A stretch of 64,000 bases of DNA, from the NCBI RefSeq assembly GCF_030294945.1, contig NZ_AP018448.1, positions 6,230,001 through 6,294,000 of the forward strand. Reading direction: 5' to 3'. The position numbers and the translations under genes were made by a program. The notes under the pieces are model-generated. The model was given only the letters and a program-made list of their open reading frames with translations. It made no database searches and was not told where the DNA came from. The DNA comes from Streptomyces graminofaciens (lineage in GTDB: Bacteria > Actinomycetota > Actinomycetes > Streptomycetales > Streptomycetaceae). Of this stretch, positions 46,893 through 55,978 are shown one piece after another (position 1 is the first letter of the stretch; every line of letters starts with the position of its first letter).

Positions 46893-47177
46893 ATGGCGAA
46901 GTGGACCCCCAAGCACGAGGCACCCGAACCCCTTGAGGGCCCCATCGTGCCGACCATCACCGGCGGAACGATCCTGTGGTTCGTCCTCTTCGTCGTCCAG
47001 GTCCCCTTCTACGGCTGGTACGACGACCGGGGTCTGACGTGGTGGGTGTGGACCTGTCTGGCGGGCGGCGGGCTCGGGATCATCGGCATCTACTACGTCC
47101 GCAAGCGGGACGCGGCCATCAAGCGGAATGCTCCCGCCGAGGACGCGGATGCCGCTGATGTGACGCCGGTGGAATAG
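46893..47177 (+). CDS. DUF2530 membrane protein
   Basis: 94 aa with two helices (TIT-GGTILWFVLFVVQVPFYG and TWWVWTCLAGGGLGIIGIYY) and a hydrophilic tail; matches actinobacterial DUF2530 (PEPLEGPIVPTITGGTILWF). Function unknown. ATG at 46893. Confidence 0.88.
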   Translation: MAKWTPKHEAPEPLEGPIVPTITGGTILWFVLFVVQVPFYGWYDDRGLTWWVWTCLAGGGLGIIGIYYVRKRDAAIKRNAPAEDADAADVTPVE

Positions 47178-47338
47178 GGCACCGTCTCGCGCAGGCCACG
47201 TCCGGGGGTCCTCCATCGGCGAGCGGGCTTGTGGTGTACCACCACGGCACGACTCGCCCCCAGCGCCCGTCCTCCCCGAGTCGGATCTTCGGCGCACTCG
47301 GCGGGTGAACCCCCAAATCCGCACGTACCGTCGAAGGC

Positions 47339-49738
47339 ATGACGCACATCGACGCGGGCACCGACCTCGACCCTGTGCACCCCACCCCTGCCCGGAGAGA
47401 CGGGCGGGCGCTCGGTCTCACCGCCGCCGAGGTGGCCGAGCGGGTGGCCCGCGGCGAGGTGAACGACATCCCCGTGCGCAGCAGCCGCTCCACGGTCGAC
47501 ATCGTCCGCGCGAACGTCTTCACCCGCTTCAACGCCATCATCGGCGTGCTCTGGCTGGTCATGCTGTTCGTGGCGCCGTTCCAGGACAGCCTCTTCGGCT
47601 ATGTGATCATCGCCAACACCGGGATCGGCATCATCCAGGAGTGGCGGGCGAAGAAGACCCTGGACTCGCTCGCGGTGATCGGCGAGGCGAAGCCGATGGT
47701 CCGGCGGGACGGGCTGGCGGCGGCGGTCGCCACCTCCGAGATCGTGCTGGGCGATCTGATCGAGATCGGGCCCGGTGACAAGATCGTCGTGGACGGCGAG
47801 TGCGTCGAGACCGACGGTCTCGAAATCGACGAGTCACTGCTGACCGGCGAGGCCGACCCGGTCGTCAAACAACCCGGCGACCAGGTCATGTCGGGCAGTT
47901 TCGTGGTCGCGGGCGGCGGCGCCTTCACCGCGACGAAGGTGGGCCGGGAGGCGTACGCGGCGCAGCTGGCCGAGGAGGCGTCCCGGTTCACCCTCGTCCA
48001 CTCCGAGCTGCGTTCCGGCATCTCCACGATCCTCAAGTACGTGACCTGGATGATGGTCCCGACGGCGATCGGCCTGGTCGTCAGCCAGCTGGTGGTGAAG
48101 GAGAACGACTTCAAGGAGTCAGTGGCGCGCACGGTCGGCGGCATCGTCCCCATGGTCCCCGAGGGCCTGGTCCTGCTGACCTCCGTCGCCTTCGCGATCG
48201 GCGTGATCCGTCTCGGCCGCAAGCAGTGCCTGGTCCAGGAGCTGCCGGCCATCGAGGGCCTGGCCCGGGTGGACACGGTCTGCCTGGACAAGACGGGCAC
48301 CCTCACCGAGGGCGGCATGGACGTCACGGAGCTCCGCCCGCTGGGCGGCAACGACGAGTCGTACATACGGCGTGTCCTCGGCGCCCTCGGCGAAGCGGAC
48401 CCCCGCCCGAACGCCTCCCTCCAGGCCGTCATCGACGCCTATCCGCGCAGCGAGGACTGGCGCTGCACGCAGTCGCTCCCCTTCTCCTCCGCGAGGAAGT
48501 ACAGCGGCGCGTCCTTCAGCGAGGGCGACGGCGAGTCGAGCACCTGGCTGCTGGGCGCCCCCGACGTCCTGCTCCCGCCCGACGACCCGGCGCTCACCGA
48601 GACCGAGCACCTGAACGAACAGGGCCTGCGCGTCCTGCTCCTGGTCCGTGTCTCCCGCGACCTCGACGACCCGGAGGTCGCCCTCGCCGCCAAACCGGCC
48701 GCCCTCGTCGTCCTGGACCAGCGGCTGCGCCCCGACGCCTCCGACACCCTGCGCTACTTCGACGAGCAGAACGTACGAGCGAAGGTGGTCTCCGGCGACA
48801 ACGCGGTGTCGGTGGGCGCGGTGGCCGCGAAGCTCGGCCTGCGGGGCGAGGTCGTGGACGCCCGCCGGCTGCCCGCCGAGCGCGACGAGATGGCGCAGGC
48901 CCTCGACTCCGGCACGGTCTTCGGCCGGGTCACCCCGCAGCAGAAGCGGGACATGGTCGGCGCCCTGCAGTCCCGCGGCCACACGGTCGCGATGACGGGC
49001 GACGGGGTGAACGACGTACTGGCCCTGAAGGACGCCGACATCGGCGTGTCGATGGGCTCGGGCTCGGAGGCGACACGGGCGGTCGCCCAGATCGTCCTCC
49101 TGAACAACAGCTTCGCCACGCTCCCGTCGGTGGTGGCGGAGGGGCGGCGGGTGATCGGCAACATCACCCGCGTGGCGACGCTCTTCCTGGTCAAGACGGT
49201 GTACTCGGTCCTGCTGGCCCTCCTGGTGGTGTGCTGGCGGGTCGAGTACCCGTTCCTGCCCCGCCATCTGACGCTCCTGTCCACCCTCACGATCGGCGTC
49301 CCGGCCTTCTTCCTGGCCCTGGCCCCCAACAGGGAGCGGGCGAGACCGCACTTCGTACGGAGGGTGATGCGGTACGCGATCCCGGGCGGCGTCCTGGCCG
49401 CCGTGGCCACCTTCGCCACCTACCTGATCGCCCGCAACCACTACACGGGCGAGGGCGCCCTGGACGCGGAGACCAGCGCCGCGACCCTCACCCTCTTTCT
49501 GATCTCCATGTGGGTGCTGGCGATCATCGCCCGCCCGTACACGTGGTGGCGCCTGGGACTGGTCGCGGCGATGGGCGCGGGCTTCCTGCTGGTCCTGGTC
49601 GTGCCGTGGCTCCAGGACTTCTTCGCCCTGAGGCTGGTCGGTACGACGATGCCGTGGCTGGCGGTGGGCATCGCGGCGGTGGCGTCGGGTGCGCTGGAGT
49701 TCATGTGGCGGTGGGTGGACCGGCGGTTCCCGGCGTAG
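47339..49738 (+). CDS. P-type cation-transporting ATPase (CtpE-like)
   Basis: 799 aa. Actuator motif LLTGE (167-171), phosphorylation site DKTGTLT with Asp317, M4 motif PEGL (274-277), and hinge TGDGVNDVLALKDADIGVSM. PEGL and the lack of N-terminal metal-binding domains fit the P2/P3-like group with M. tuberculosis CtpE and similar Ca2+-linked ATPases, rather than a heavy-metal CPx pump. About ten membrane helices. ATG at 47339 gives MTHIDAGTDLDPVHPTPARR. Ion specificity unproven. Confidence 0.9.
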   Translation: MTHIDAGTDLDPVHPTPARRDGRALGLTAAEVAERVARGEVNDIPVRSSRSTVDIVRANVFTRFNAIIGVLWLVMLFVAPFQDSLFGYVIIANTGIGIIQEWRAKKTLDSLAVIGEAKPMVRRDGLAAAVATSEIVLGDLIEIGPGDKIVVDGECVETDGLEIDESLLTGEADPVVKQPGDQVMSGSFVVAGGGAFTATKVGREAYAAQLAEEASRFTLVHSELRSGISTILKYVTWMMVPTAIGLVVSQLVVKENDFKESVARTVGGIVPMVPEGLVLLTSVAFAIGVIRLGRKQCLVQELPAIEGLARVDTVCLDKTGTLTEGGMDVTELRPLGGNDESYIRRVLGALGEADPRPNASLQAVIDAYPRSEDWRCTQSLPFSSARKYSGASFSEGDGESSTWLLGAPDVLLPPDDPALTETEHLNEQGLRVLLLVRVSRDLDDPEVALAAKPAALVVLDQRLRPDASDTLRYFDEQNVRAKVVSGDNAVSVGAVAAKLGLRGEVVDARRLPAERDEMAQALDSGTVFGRVTPQQKRDMVGALQSRGHTVAMTGDGVNDVLALKDADIGVSMGSGSEATRAVAQIVLLNNSFATLPSVVAEGRRVIGNITRVATLFLVKTVYSVLLALLVVCWRVEYPFLPRHLTLLSTLTIGVPAFFLALAPNRERARPHFVRRVMRYAIPGGVLAAVATFATYLIARNHYTGEGALDAETSAATLTLFLISMWVLAIIARPYTWWRLGLVAAMGAGFLLVLVVPWLQDFFALRLVGTTMPWLAVGIAAVASGALEFMWRWVDRRFPA

Positions 49739-49813
49739 GCCTGTAGGCCTGTCGGCCTGATTGTCAGTGGTGGCTGCCAGACTCGGCCGTCCCCGCCAGA
49801 AAGGCAGCCGACG

Positions 49814-50362
49814 ATGCCCGACACACCCGCGCCCGAGCAATACTCACCCCGCTGGCCCGACGACACCCGCACCCCACCGCCCTCCGTCGGCGGCGAGCGA
49901 GAGACGCTGTGCGCGGTCCTGGACTGGCAGCGGGCCACGTTCGAGCTCAAGTGCGCCGGTCTGCCGCCGGAGCGACTGTCCGAGCGGGCGGTGCCGCCCT
50001 CGACGTTGTCCCTCCACGGCCTCGTACGCCATCTGGCGGGCGTCGAGCGCTGGTGGTTCCGTATCCAGTTCGCCGACGAGGACGTGCCGATGCTCCATTA
50101 CTCGGACGAGGACCCCGACCAGGACTTCGACCGCCTGGACGGTGACGTGTACGAGGCCTTCGCCCTCTGGCGGGCGGAGTGCGAACGCTCCCGGCGGATC
50201 ACCGAAGCCGCCGTGTCGCTGGACGAGACGGGGATTCGCAGGAGCACGGGCGAGCCGGTCTCGCTGCGCAGGATCCTGGTGGACCTGATCGCCGAGTACG
50301 CCCGGCACAACGGCCACGCGGACCTGCTGCGCGAACACATCGACGGCTCGACGGGCATGTGA
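49814..50362 (+). CDS. DinB/DUF664 family metal-binding protein
   Basis: 182 aa, four-helix DinB fold. Likely metal-ligand His residues are in LHGLVRHLAGVERWWFR and AEYARHNGHADLLREHIDG. Related to mycothiol- or bacillithiol-dependent enzymes; a thiol-S-transferase activity is possible, substrate unknown. AAAGG sits upstream of the ATG at 49814. Confidence 0.88.
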   Translation: MPDTPAPEQYSPRWPDDTRTPPPSVGGERETLCAVLDWQRATFELKCAGLPPERLSERAVPPSTLSLHGLVRHLAGVERWWFRIQFADEDVPMLHYSDEDPDQDFDRLDGDVYEAFALWRAECERSRRITEAAVSLDETGIRRSTGEPVSLRRILVDLIAEYARHNGHADLLREHIDGSTGM

Positions 50363-50392
50363 CCCGCCGAGCCGCCGAGACAGTCACATCGG

Positions 50393-51244
50393 CTACTTCA
50401 CGTCGACGTAGTCACCGGTCGCGTTGACCGACGCGGTGGTCGTCGTGCCCGCGAAGCTGAGCCGCCAGTACCCGTCGGAGGCGGCGGTGGCGGTGGCCTT
50501 CACATTGCCGGACGTGTCGGAGTAGACGGTCTTCACGGTGGTATACGTGCTGGTGCCCGCCTTCTTGAACTGCAGCTTGACCGGCTGCTTGGTGAAGGCC
50601 TTGTAGGTGTGGCTCTGCCAGTCGGCGCGGGTCAGCTTGCCGGTGGTGGTGATGGTCTTGCCCTTGGCCACGGGCTCCGGACCGGCGTTGGCCGTCAGCT
50701 TGGCGAGACGCAGGACGGAGGTGGAGGCGAGGCCGCCCTGGTCCTTGAAGCCGACCTTGCTGATGTCGAAGCCGCTGCCGCCGGTGGGGTCCTGGCCGTT
50801 GAACGCGGTGGCGTCGGCGCCGGCCTCCCAGGTGCCGGCCTGCGAGTTGAGCAGGTCGTCGTCGGCCGGGTAGATGTTGATGGTGGCCTTGCAGGTCGCC
50901 GTGGTCGACGAGGTGGCCGTGCAGGTGGCGAAGTCGTCGCTGAAGAGCTGCGGGGTGTCGTCGTCGCCGAAGGTGCCCCGGTAGAGGAAGGGCTCGGAGA
51001 AGAAGTCGTCCGCGGTGATGTCGACGGAGGCGTCGTGGGTCAGCGTGTAGCTGACCGGGGCGCTGACCATGGCGCTCGTGCCGACCTTGATCGACTTGGC
51101 GATCTTGAAGTTCGAGAAGCTGACAGCGAGCGTGTACGGCGTACCGCTGGTCGCGGCCGAGTCCGCGGCCTGCGCGGACGGCACGGCGAGGGCGGAGAGG
51201 GCCAGGGCGCCGAGGGCGGCGGCCACAGTGGCTCTTGTGCGCAT
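50393..51244 (-). CDS. Secreted protein with repeat-like C-terminal domain (paralogue 1)
   Basis: 283 aa. Signal peptide MRTRATVAAALGALALSALA (cleavage near AQA-ADS). A variable N-terminal beta domain is followed by a conserved C-terminal module from about residue 185: EPVAKGKTITTTGKLTRADW, VKLQFKKAGTSTYTTVKTVY, SDTSGNVKATATAASDGYWR, ending GDYVDVK. The neighbouring gene has the same module. The module resembles a surface immunoglobulin-like domain; no enzyme motif. ATG at 51244 fixed by the signal peptide. Confidence 0.82.
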   Translation of the reverse strand: MRTRATVAAALGALALSALAVPSAQAADSAATSGTPYTLAVSFSNFKIAKSIKVGTSAMVSAPVSYTLTHDASVDITADDFFSEPFLYRGTFGDDDTPQLFSDDFATCTATSSTTATCKATINIYPADDDLLNSQAGTWEAGADATAFNGQDPTGGSGFDISKVGFKDQGGLASTSVLRLAKLTANAGPEPVAKGKTITTTGKLTRADWQSHTYKAFTKQPVKLQFKKAGTSTYTTVKTVYSDTSGNVKATATAASDGYWRLSFAGTTTTASVNATGDYVDVK

Positions 51245-51446
51245 GTGTTCCCCAAGTGGAGAAAGGTGATCGTGGGGCCTCTTGGCCCGGATGATCTGAA
51301 CACGAGTTCGCCTGTCCCATTCCGCCGGGAACACGAATTTGAGCCGGGCATGCGCAGTCTTGGGAGAGCTATACGGAACCCTTGGTTCAGCCGTTACGCA
51401 GGGCGCGACCTGCCGCACGACAAGCCACGGTCGGCCGCACGACAAG

Positions 51447-51479
51447 CCCGCCGGCCCCGGAAGAACCGGGACCGGCGGG
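51447..51479. terminator. Hairpin downstream of paralogue 2
   Basis: CCCGCCGGCCCCGG-AAGAA-CCGGGACCGGCGGG, 13 of 14 bases paired, 50 bp beyond the stop of the second secreted gene. Confidence 0.7.
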
Positions 51480-51529
51480 AGGTGATGCTCAGCTACAGCG
51501 GAATCCGCCGCGCGTCGTGCTGAGCCGTC

Positions 51530-52300
51530 TTACTGCACGTCGATCGTGTCGCCGACGGCCGTCGCCGCCGCCGTGCCGGAGCTGCCGGCGAAGACGTAAC
51601 GGTACGTGCCGTCGACGGTCGCCTTGACGGTGGCCGTCACCGCGCCCGTGGAGTCGGACTTGACCGTCTTGACGTCCTTGTAGGTGGACGTGCCCGCCTT
51701 CTTGAACTGGAGCTTCACGGACTGGCTGCCGTAGCCGCCGGTCGTGCCCGTGTTCCAGTTGGCGCGCGTCAGCTTGCTGGTGACCGTGACGGACTCGCCC
51801 TTGATCACCGGCTCGGGAGAGGCGTCGGCGGTCTCGAGCTTCGTGGCGCGCTGGACCTTGAAGGACTTGGCGTTGTCCTTCTGGACGTAGTTGTTGTCCT
51901 TGGCCTGGGCGATGGCCCAGGTCTTCCAGGTGCCGGCGACCGAGTTGTTGGCGTTGGCGCCGGCCGTGAAGGTGTAGTTCGCCGAGCAGGTCGCCTTGGT
52001 GGAGCTGACCTTGGTGCACTTGATCCAGGTGCTGCCGGAGGCGGCGGCGCTGTCGGCGGTCTCGATGCTCTTGCCGTGGAACAGCTGCGCGGCGGCCCGC
52101 CACACACCGGAGTTGTCCGTGACGGTGAACTTGACCTTGACCGTCTTCTTGGCCGTCGCGCCCAGGACGATGGGCTTGCCGCCGTTGACGACGACGTTGG
52201 AGATCTTCGTGTTGCCGACGTGCTCGTCGGCCTGCGCGGCCGGAGCGGCGAAGGCGGTCAGGGCCAGGGCGCCGGTGACGATGCCCAGAGTGGCACGCAT
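51530..52300 (-). CDS. Secreted protein with repeat-like C-terminal domain (paralogue 2)
   Basis: 256 aa. Signal peptide MRATLGIVTGALALTAFAAP then AAQA. The C-terminal module matches paralogue 1: EPVIKGESVTVTSKLTRANW, VKLQFKKAGTSTYKDVKTVK, SDSTGAVTATVKATVDGTYR, ending GDTIDVQ. The N-terminal halves differ, so the pair arose by duplication with domain divergence. The terminator between them argues for separate transcripts. Function unknown. ATG at 52300, GGGGAA upstream. Confidence 0.82.
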   Translation of the reverse strand: MRATLGIVTGALALTAFAAPAAQADEHVGNTKISNVVVNGGKPIVLGATAKKTVKVKFTVTDNSGVWRAAAQLFHGKSIETADSAAASGSTWIKCTKVSSTKATCSANYTFTAGANANNSVAGTWKTWAIAQAKDNNYVQKDNAKSFKVQRATKLETADASPEPVIKGESVTVTSKLTRANWNTGTTGGYGSQSVKLQFKKAGTSTYKDVKTVKSDSTGAVTATVKATVDGTYRYVFAGSSGTAAATAVGDTIDVQ

Positions 52301-52519
52301 GTGCAATGTATTCCCCACGTGGAAGGGACCGCGCGGCGCGCCGCCGGAGGCGACGTCAAGGCACACGGGTCCAGTTGTTTGGTCTGCTGAGCCCCGAGGG
52401 GCTCCCGGGGTCAGATCTACGAGAGTGGCGAATGGTTGTACGGAAGTTGGGCCACTCTCGCACATGTGTCCGGGATCACACCCGCACAGCACATCCACAG
52501 AACCGCCACTTCTCGCCGC

Positions 52520-55500
52520 TCAGTCGAACCAACGATCCCGCGCCAACTCCTCCGTCCTGGACGGGTCCTCCAGCAGCGCGGCCACCTCGAAGCGGCGCGG
52601 CCACTGGCCCGCCGCCCAGGCCAGCCCCGCCGCGACGCCCTCCAGCGTGGCCGCGTGCAGCACACCGTCGCGCGTCCGGCGCCAGTCCAGCTCCACCCCG
52701 TCCACGACGAGTTCCTCGTGCTCGACGTACGAGGCGGGGGTGGCCGGGCCGAGAAGGACCCGGACCGACTCCGGTACGTCGTGCTCCGTGCCCTCGGAGT
52801 CGACCTCGCCCGTCACCGACTCGCTCAGCCGCCGCACCTGAAACAGCTCGGCCAACTCGGCGGCCCGGGACGGCCGTACGGGCAGGAGCGGGACTCCGGC
52901 CGTGAAGGGCAGCAGATCGGGGGAGTCGACGACCACGGCGTCCGCCGCGTCCACGACCGTGACCTCGCCGTCCACCACCGCCCGCACCTCTTCGGGCAGG
53001 GTCACCTGCTCGGGATCCAGGTCGGCCAACGCCCCGTAGAGACCGTGGAGTTGGGCGGAGGTGACCTCGCGGTCCGGGTCGGACAGGCGGTCGAGCAGCT
53101 CCGCCGCGCCGCCCGGCTCGTCCAGCAGGGCCGCCACCGACGTGCGTACGCCCAGCGCGCGCAGCACCTGCTCGTCGTCGAAGCCGGTGGCGTCGGCCTC
53201 GTCGTACAGGCCGCGCAGCAGCGGGTCGCCGCCGGCGGCGAGCAGGCCGGCGGGCCGACGGCCGTTCAGCACGGGATGTCCCCGAAGCCACCAAGCCGTG
53301 TACGGGCGTACGACCTCGTGCGTGCCGTCCGGCAGCAGGATCCGCACCGGCTGGACGAGCGCGTCCCGCAGCGGCGGCTGTGCGAGCAGCGCGAGCGTCT
53401 GCGGCCAGCGGTCGTCGTCGACGAGGTCCAGATCGCGGACCGCGACCAGCTCGGTGGCCACCGGGGGCACGGGCGAGTCCGGGAAGCGGTCCAGGATGTC
53501 CTCGCTCCACACGTCCACCGCGTCCAGCAGACCGGCGTCGTCAGGCTCGGCGAAGTCGCCGTCGCGGGGCTCCAGTTCGTCGGGGTCGAGGACGACGTCG
53601 GTGGCGCGTACGAGGGCGAAGTTGGCCAGCACTCCGCAGGCGGCCAGCGGCTGTTCGCCCCACCGGTCCGCCAGTTCGGCTTCCACGAAGGCGAGTTCGT
53701 CCTCGCGCATGACCTGGGCGAAGGGGCTGCCGGGGAGGACCAGTTCACCGGCGGGGGCCAGTTCGCCGTCCTCGTCGGGCAGGGCGAGGGCGCCGAGCCA
53801 GGGCTCGTCACCGGGGTCGAGGGCGGCGTCACGGACGAGGGTCAGGACCAGCTCGGCCAGCTCGTCGGCGTCCGGACGGCCGTCCTCCTCGTCCCACACA
53901 CCGCCGTCGTCGTCCAGCGACGCGGCCACGGCGGCCCGTACCTGCGGGGTGGTGAGCACCGCGCGCGGGGTGGCGGGCAGGGCGCCGAGCTTCTCCAGGA
54001 GGGGATGCGTGGCGTCGGGATGGGCGACCTTCAGGCCGAGGCGGGCGAGGGTCTCGGGCGCGGTCCGCGGCCCGTCGGAAGTCGGAAGGAGCACCTGCCG
54101 GGGGCCGATCGTCGTCCGCCCGTCCGCGAGCGGCACCGGCAGCCCGGACAGTCGGTCCGGGTCGACCCCGGCGAGGCTGTCGTAGAGCCGCCGCCACCAG
54201 TCGGGGGCCTTCTCCAGCCCCGCGAGCCGGTCGATCGCGTCGCCCAGCGGGACGCGCGCGACACCGAGCGTGCGCAGCTCCACGCGCCGCTCAAGGCCGG
54301 CGGGCAGCAGGCTCGGCAGTACGTCGGCGAGGACCTGGACGGTCTCGGCCCCGGCGCCCTCCACGACCTCGGCGTCACGCGGCCGGAGGGAGGCGGGGAG
54401 GTCGTCGTCGTCACCGGGGTCATGGGCCGGCGGCAGGAACGACGTGCGCGGCAGCCGGTCGAGGATCGCCTGGCGCAGGGCGCCGTCCAGCTCGCCCTTG
54501 CCGAGCGGGCCGGGCACGAGGTCGATGACGCCCTCGGCCACCGGCTCCCAGTCGGCGAGGAGTTCGGCGTACGCGTCCGCCGCGCGCTGCACGAGGAAGT
54601 CGGTGAGCGGGCCGGGCGCGGCGTGCCGCCGGGTCGGGTCGAGCGGCAGCGAGGCGATGAGCAGGGCCGGTACGCCGAGGGCCTCGTCGCTGGGCGTGGG
54701 CGCGTGCACGACCGGGCTGGTGCGCGGCCGGACCGGGGCGCCGTCGTCGCCGGTGGGCACGGCCCAGGTGACCGACCAGTGCGGCCGCCGCCGCTCCTCG
54801 ACCGGCCGGTCGGCGAGCAGCGCGGCGTCGAGCGCCCCGTGCGCGGCGGCCGTACGCCAGCGGGTGAGGCCGTCGCGGGAGTCCTCGACGACGGTGTACG
54901 GGCCGTCGGCGCGCCGCTGGACGGTCCTCACCGGGTGGTCGCCGTTCTCGATGACCACCTCTTCGAGCCCCGGCAGGGCGAGCAGGAGGGCGTCGTCGAC
55001 GCGTTCGAGGAGCCGCTCGGCGAGATCGGTGGCGGCGGCGTCCCGCAGCGGCAGGATCACGACGGTGTCGTACGGCGCCGGGGCGGACCCCTCTGCCGCG
55101 AACGGCAGCCGGAGCAGGGGCACGTGCCCGTCGCGGCGCCGGATCTCGTCACCCAGTCCCGGGCTGTGCCGGGCGGTGTCGCCCGCCAGCTCGCGCGCCT
55201 CGGCGAGGGACCAGCGGATACCGCCGTGCCGCCCCACGACGGCGGGCTCGTCGGTCACGGCGAGCACGGCGGCGAACCCCACACCGAACCGCCCCACCGC
55301 GCCGTTGTCATGGCTGTCCCGCTTGGCGGAGGCACGCAGGGTGGAGAGGGACTCGACACCGGCCGCGTCGAGGGGAGCGCCGGTGTTGGCGGCGACGAGG
55401 ACGCCGTCGCGGAGGGTGAGCCGGAGTCGGCCCGGCACCTTGGCCCGTGCCGCGGCATCGGCGGCGTTCTGCGCCAGCTCGACGACAAGCCTGTCCCGGT

Positions 55501-55648
55501 AACCGCCGAGGACGAGGTCCTCCTCGGCGTTGGCGTCCTCGCGGAACCGGGCCGGGCTGGTGGCCCAGGCGTCCAGCACCCCGCGCCGCAGTCGCGCCGT
55601 CCCGAACGGGTCCGCACCCTCGGCCGCCGGCCGCACGAACTTGCTCAC
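52520..55648 (-). CDS. Sacsin/Hsp90-type GHKL ATPase domain protein
   Basis: 1042 aa. The N-terminal 250 residues form a sacsin N-terminal ATP-binding-like domain: N-box VVELAQNAADAA (N61), NTGAPLD, and GAVGRFGVGFAAVLAV (lid/G2). The rest is alpha/beta with no recognised catalytic domain; Asp/Glu-rich linkers recur. Such proteins are conserved in actinobacteria, and a chaperone-like role is inferred from the ATPase only. The ATG at 55648 is preceded by GGAAGGTGA. The 300 bp between it and DUF3027 hold dispersed repeats. Confidence 0.88.
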   Translation of the reverse strand: MSKFVRPAAEGADPFGTARLRRGVLDAWATSPARFREDANAEEDLVLGGYRDRLVVELAQNAADAAARAKVPGRLRLTLRDGVLVAANTGAPLDAAGVESLSTLRASAKRDSHDNGAVGRFGVGFAAVLAVTDEPAVVGRHGGIRWSLAEARELAGDTARHSPGLGDEIRRRDGHVPLLRLPFAAEGSAPAPYDTVVILPLRDAAATDLAERLLERVDDALLLALPGLEEVVIENGDHPVRTVQRRADGPYTVVEDSRDGLTRWRTAAAHGALDAALLADRPVEERRRPHWSVTWAVPTGDDGAPVRPRTSPVVHAPTPSDEALGVPALLIASLPLDPTRRHAAPGPLTDFLVQRAADAYAELLADWEPVAEGVIDLVPGPLGKGELDGALRQAILDRLPRTSFLPPAHDPGDDDDLPASLRPRDAEVVEGAGAETVQVLADVLPSLLPAGLERRVELRTLGVARVPLGDAIDRLAGLEKAPDWWRRLYDSLAGVDPDRLSGLPVPLADGRTTIGPRQVLLPTSDGPRTAPETLARLGLKVAHPDATHPLLEKLGALPATPRAVLTTPQVRAAVAASLDDDGGVWDEEDGRPDADELAELVLTLVRDAALDPGDEPWLGALALPDEDGELAPAGELVLPGSPFAQVMREDELAFVEAELADRWGEQPLAACGVLANFALVRATDVVLDPDELEPRDGDFAEPDDAGLLDAVDVWSEDILDRFPDSPVPPVATELVAVRDLDLVDDDRWPQTLALLAQPPLRDALVQPVRILLPDGTHEVVRPYTAWWLRGHPVLNGRRPAGLLAAGGDPLLRGLYDEADATGFDDEQVLRALGVRTSVAALLDEPGGAAELLDRLSDPDREVTSAQLHGLYGALADLDPEQVTLPEEVRAVVDGEVTVVDAADAVVVDSPDLLPFTAGVPLLPVRPSRAAELAELFQVRRLSESVTGEVDSEGTEHDVPESVRVLLGPATPASYVEHEELVVDGVELDWRRTRDGVLHAATLEGVAAGLAWAAGQWPRRFEVAALLEDPSRTEELARDRWFD

Positions 55649-55780
55649 GGTTCACCTTCCATGTCGCGGGGCACGAAGGTACCGCGTCCGGGGGCGTCCG
55701 ATAGCTCGGGTTCGGTGGGGTACGTCGGCGGGTGCGGGTTCGTCGCGCTTTCTCGCGCGGGGGCCGTTGCCTTCAGGGAC

Positions 55781-55858
55781 GCGGGGCACTGCGCGACAAG
55801 CCCCACCTGCCCGCAGCCGAAGAACTCACCCGGGGGTCCGGGGGCGCAGCCCCCAGCT
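55781..55858. repeat. Dispersed intergenic elements in tandem
   Basis: GCGGGGCACTGCGCGACAAG then CCCCACCTGCCCGCAGCCG (55781-55819), followed by CCGGGGGTCCGGGGGCGCAG and CCCCCAG (about 55830-55856). They occupy the DUF3027-sacsin-like gap (55649-55948). Confidence 0.65.
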
Positions 55859-55912
55859 TGCGGATGGGACGGGTAGGGCCGGCGGGGGCGAGAAAATCCC
55901 ACGCGAACCCGC

Positions 55913-55978
55913 CGACTACGAGTGCCCCAAGTCCGCCTCGTCCCTCGACTACGAGTGCCCCAAATCCGCCTCGTCCGC
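55913..55978. repeat. 33-bp direct duplication across the DUF3027 stop codon
   Basis: Units at 55913-55945 and 55946-55978 are near identical (CGACTACGAGTGCCCCAA...). On the minus strand each encodes DEADLGHS followed by TAG. The upstream unit supplies the real stop at 55949-55951; the other repeats the same tail in frame. Confidence 0.9.
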
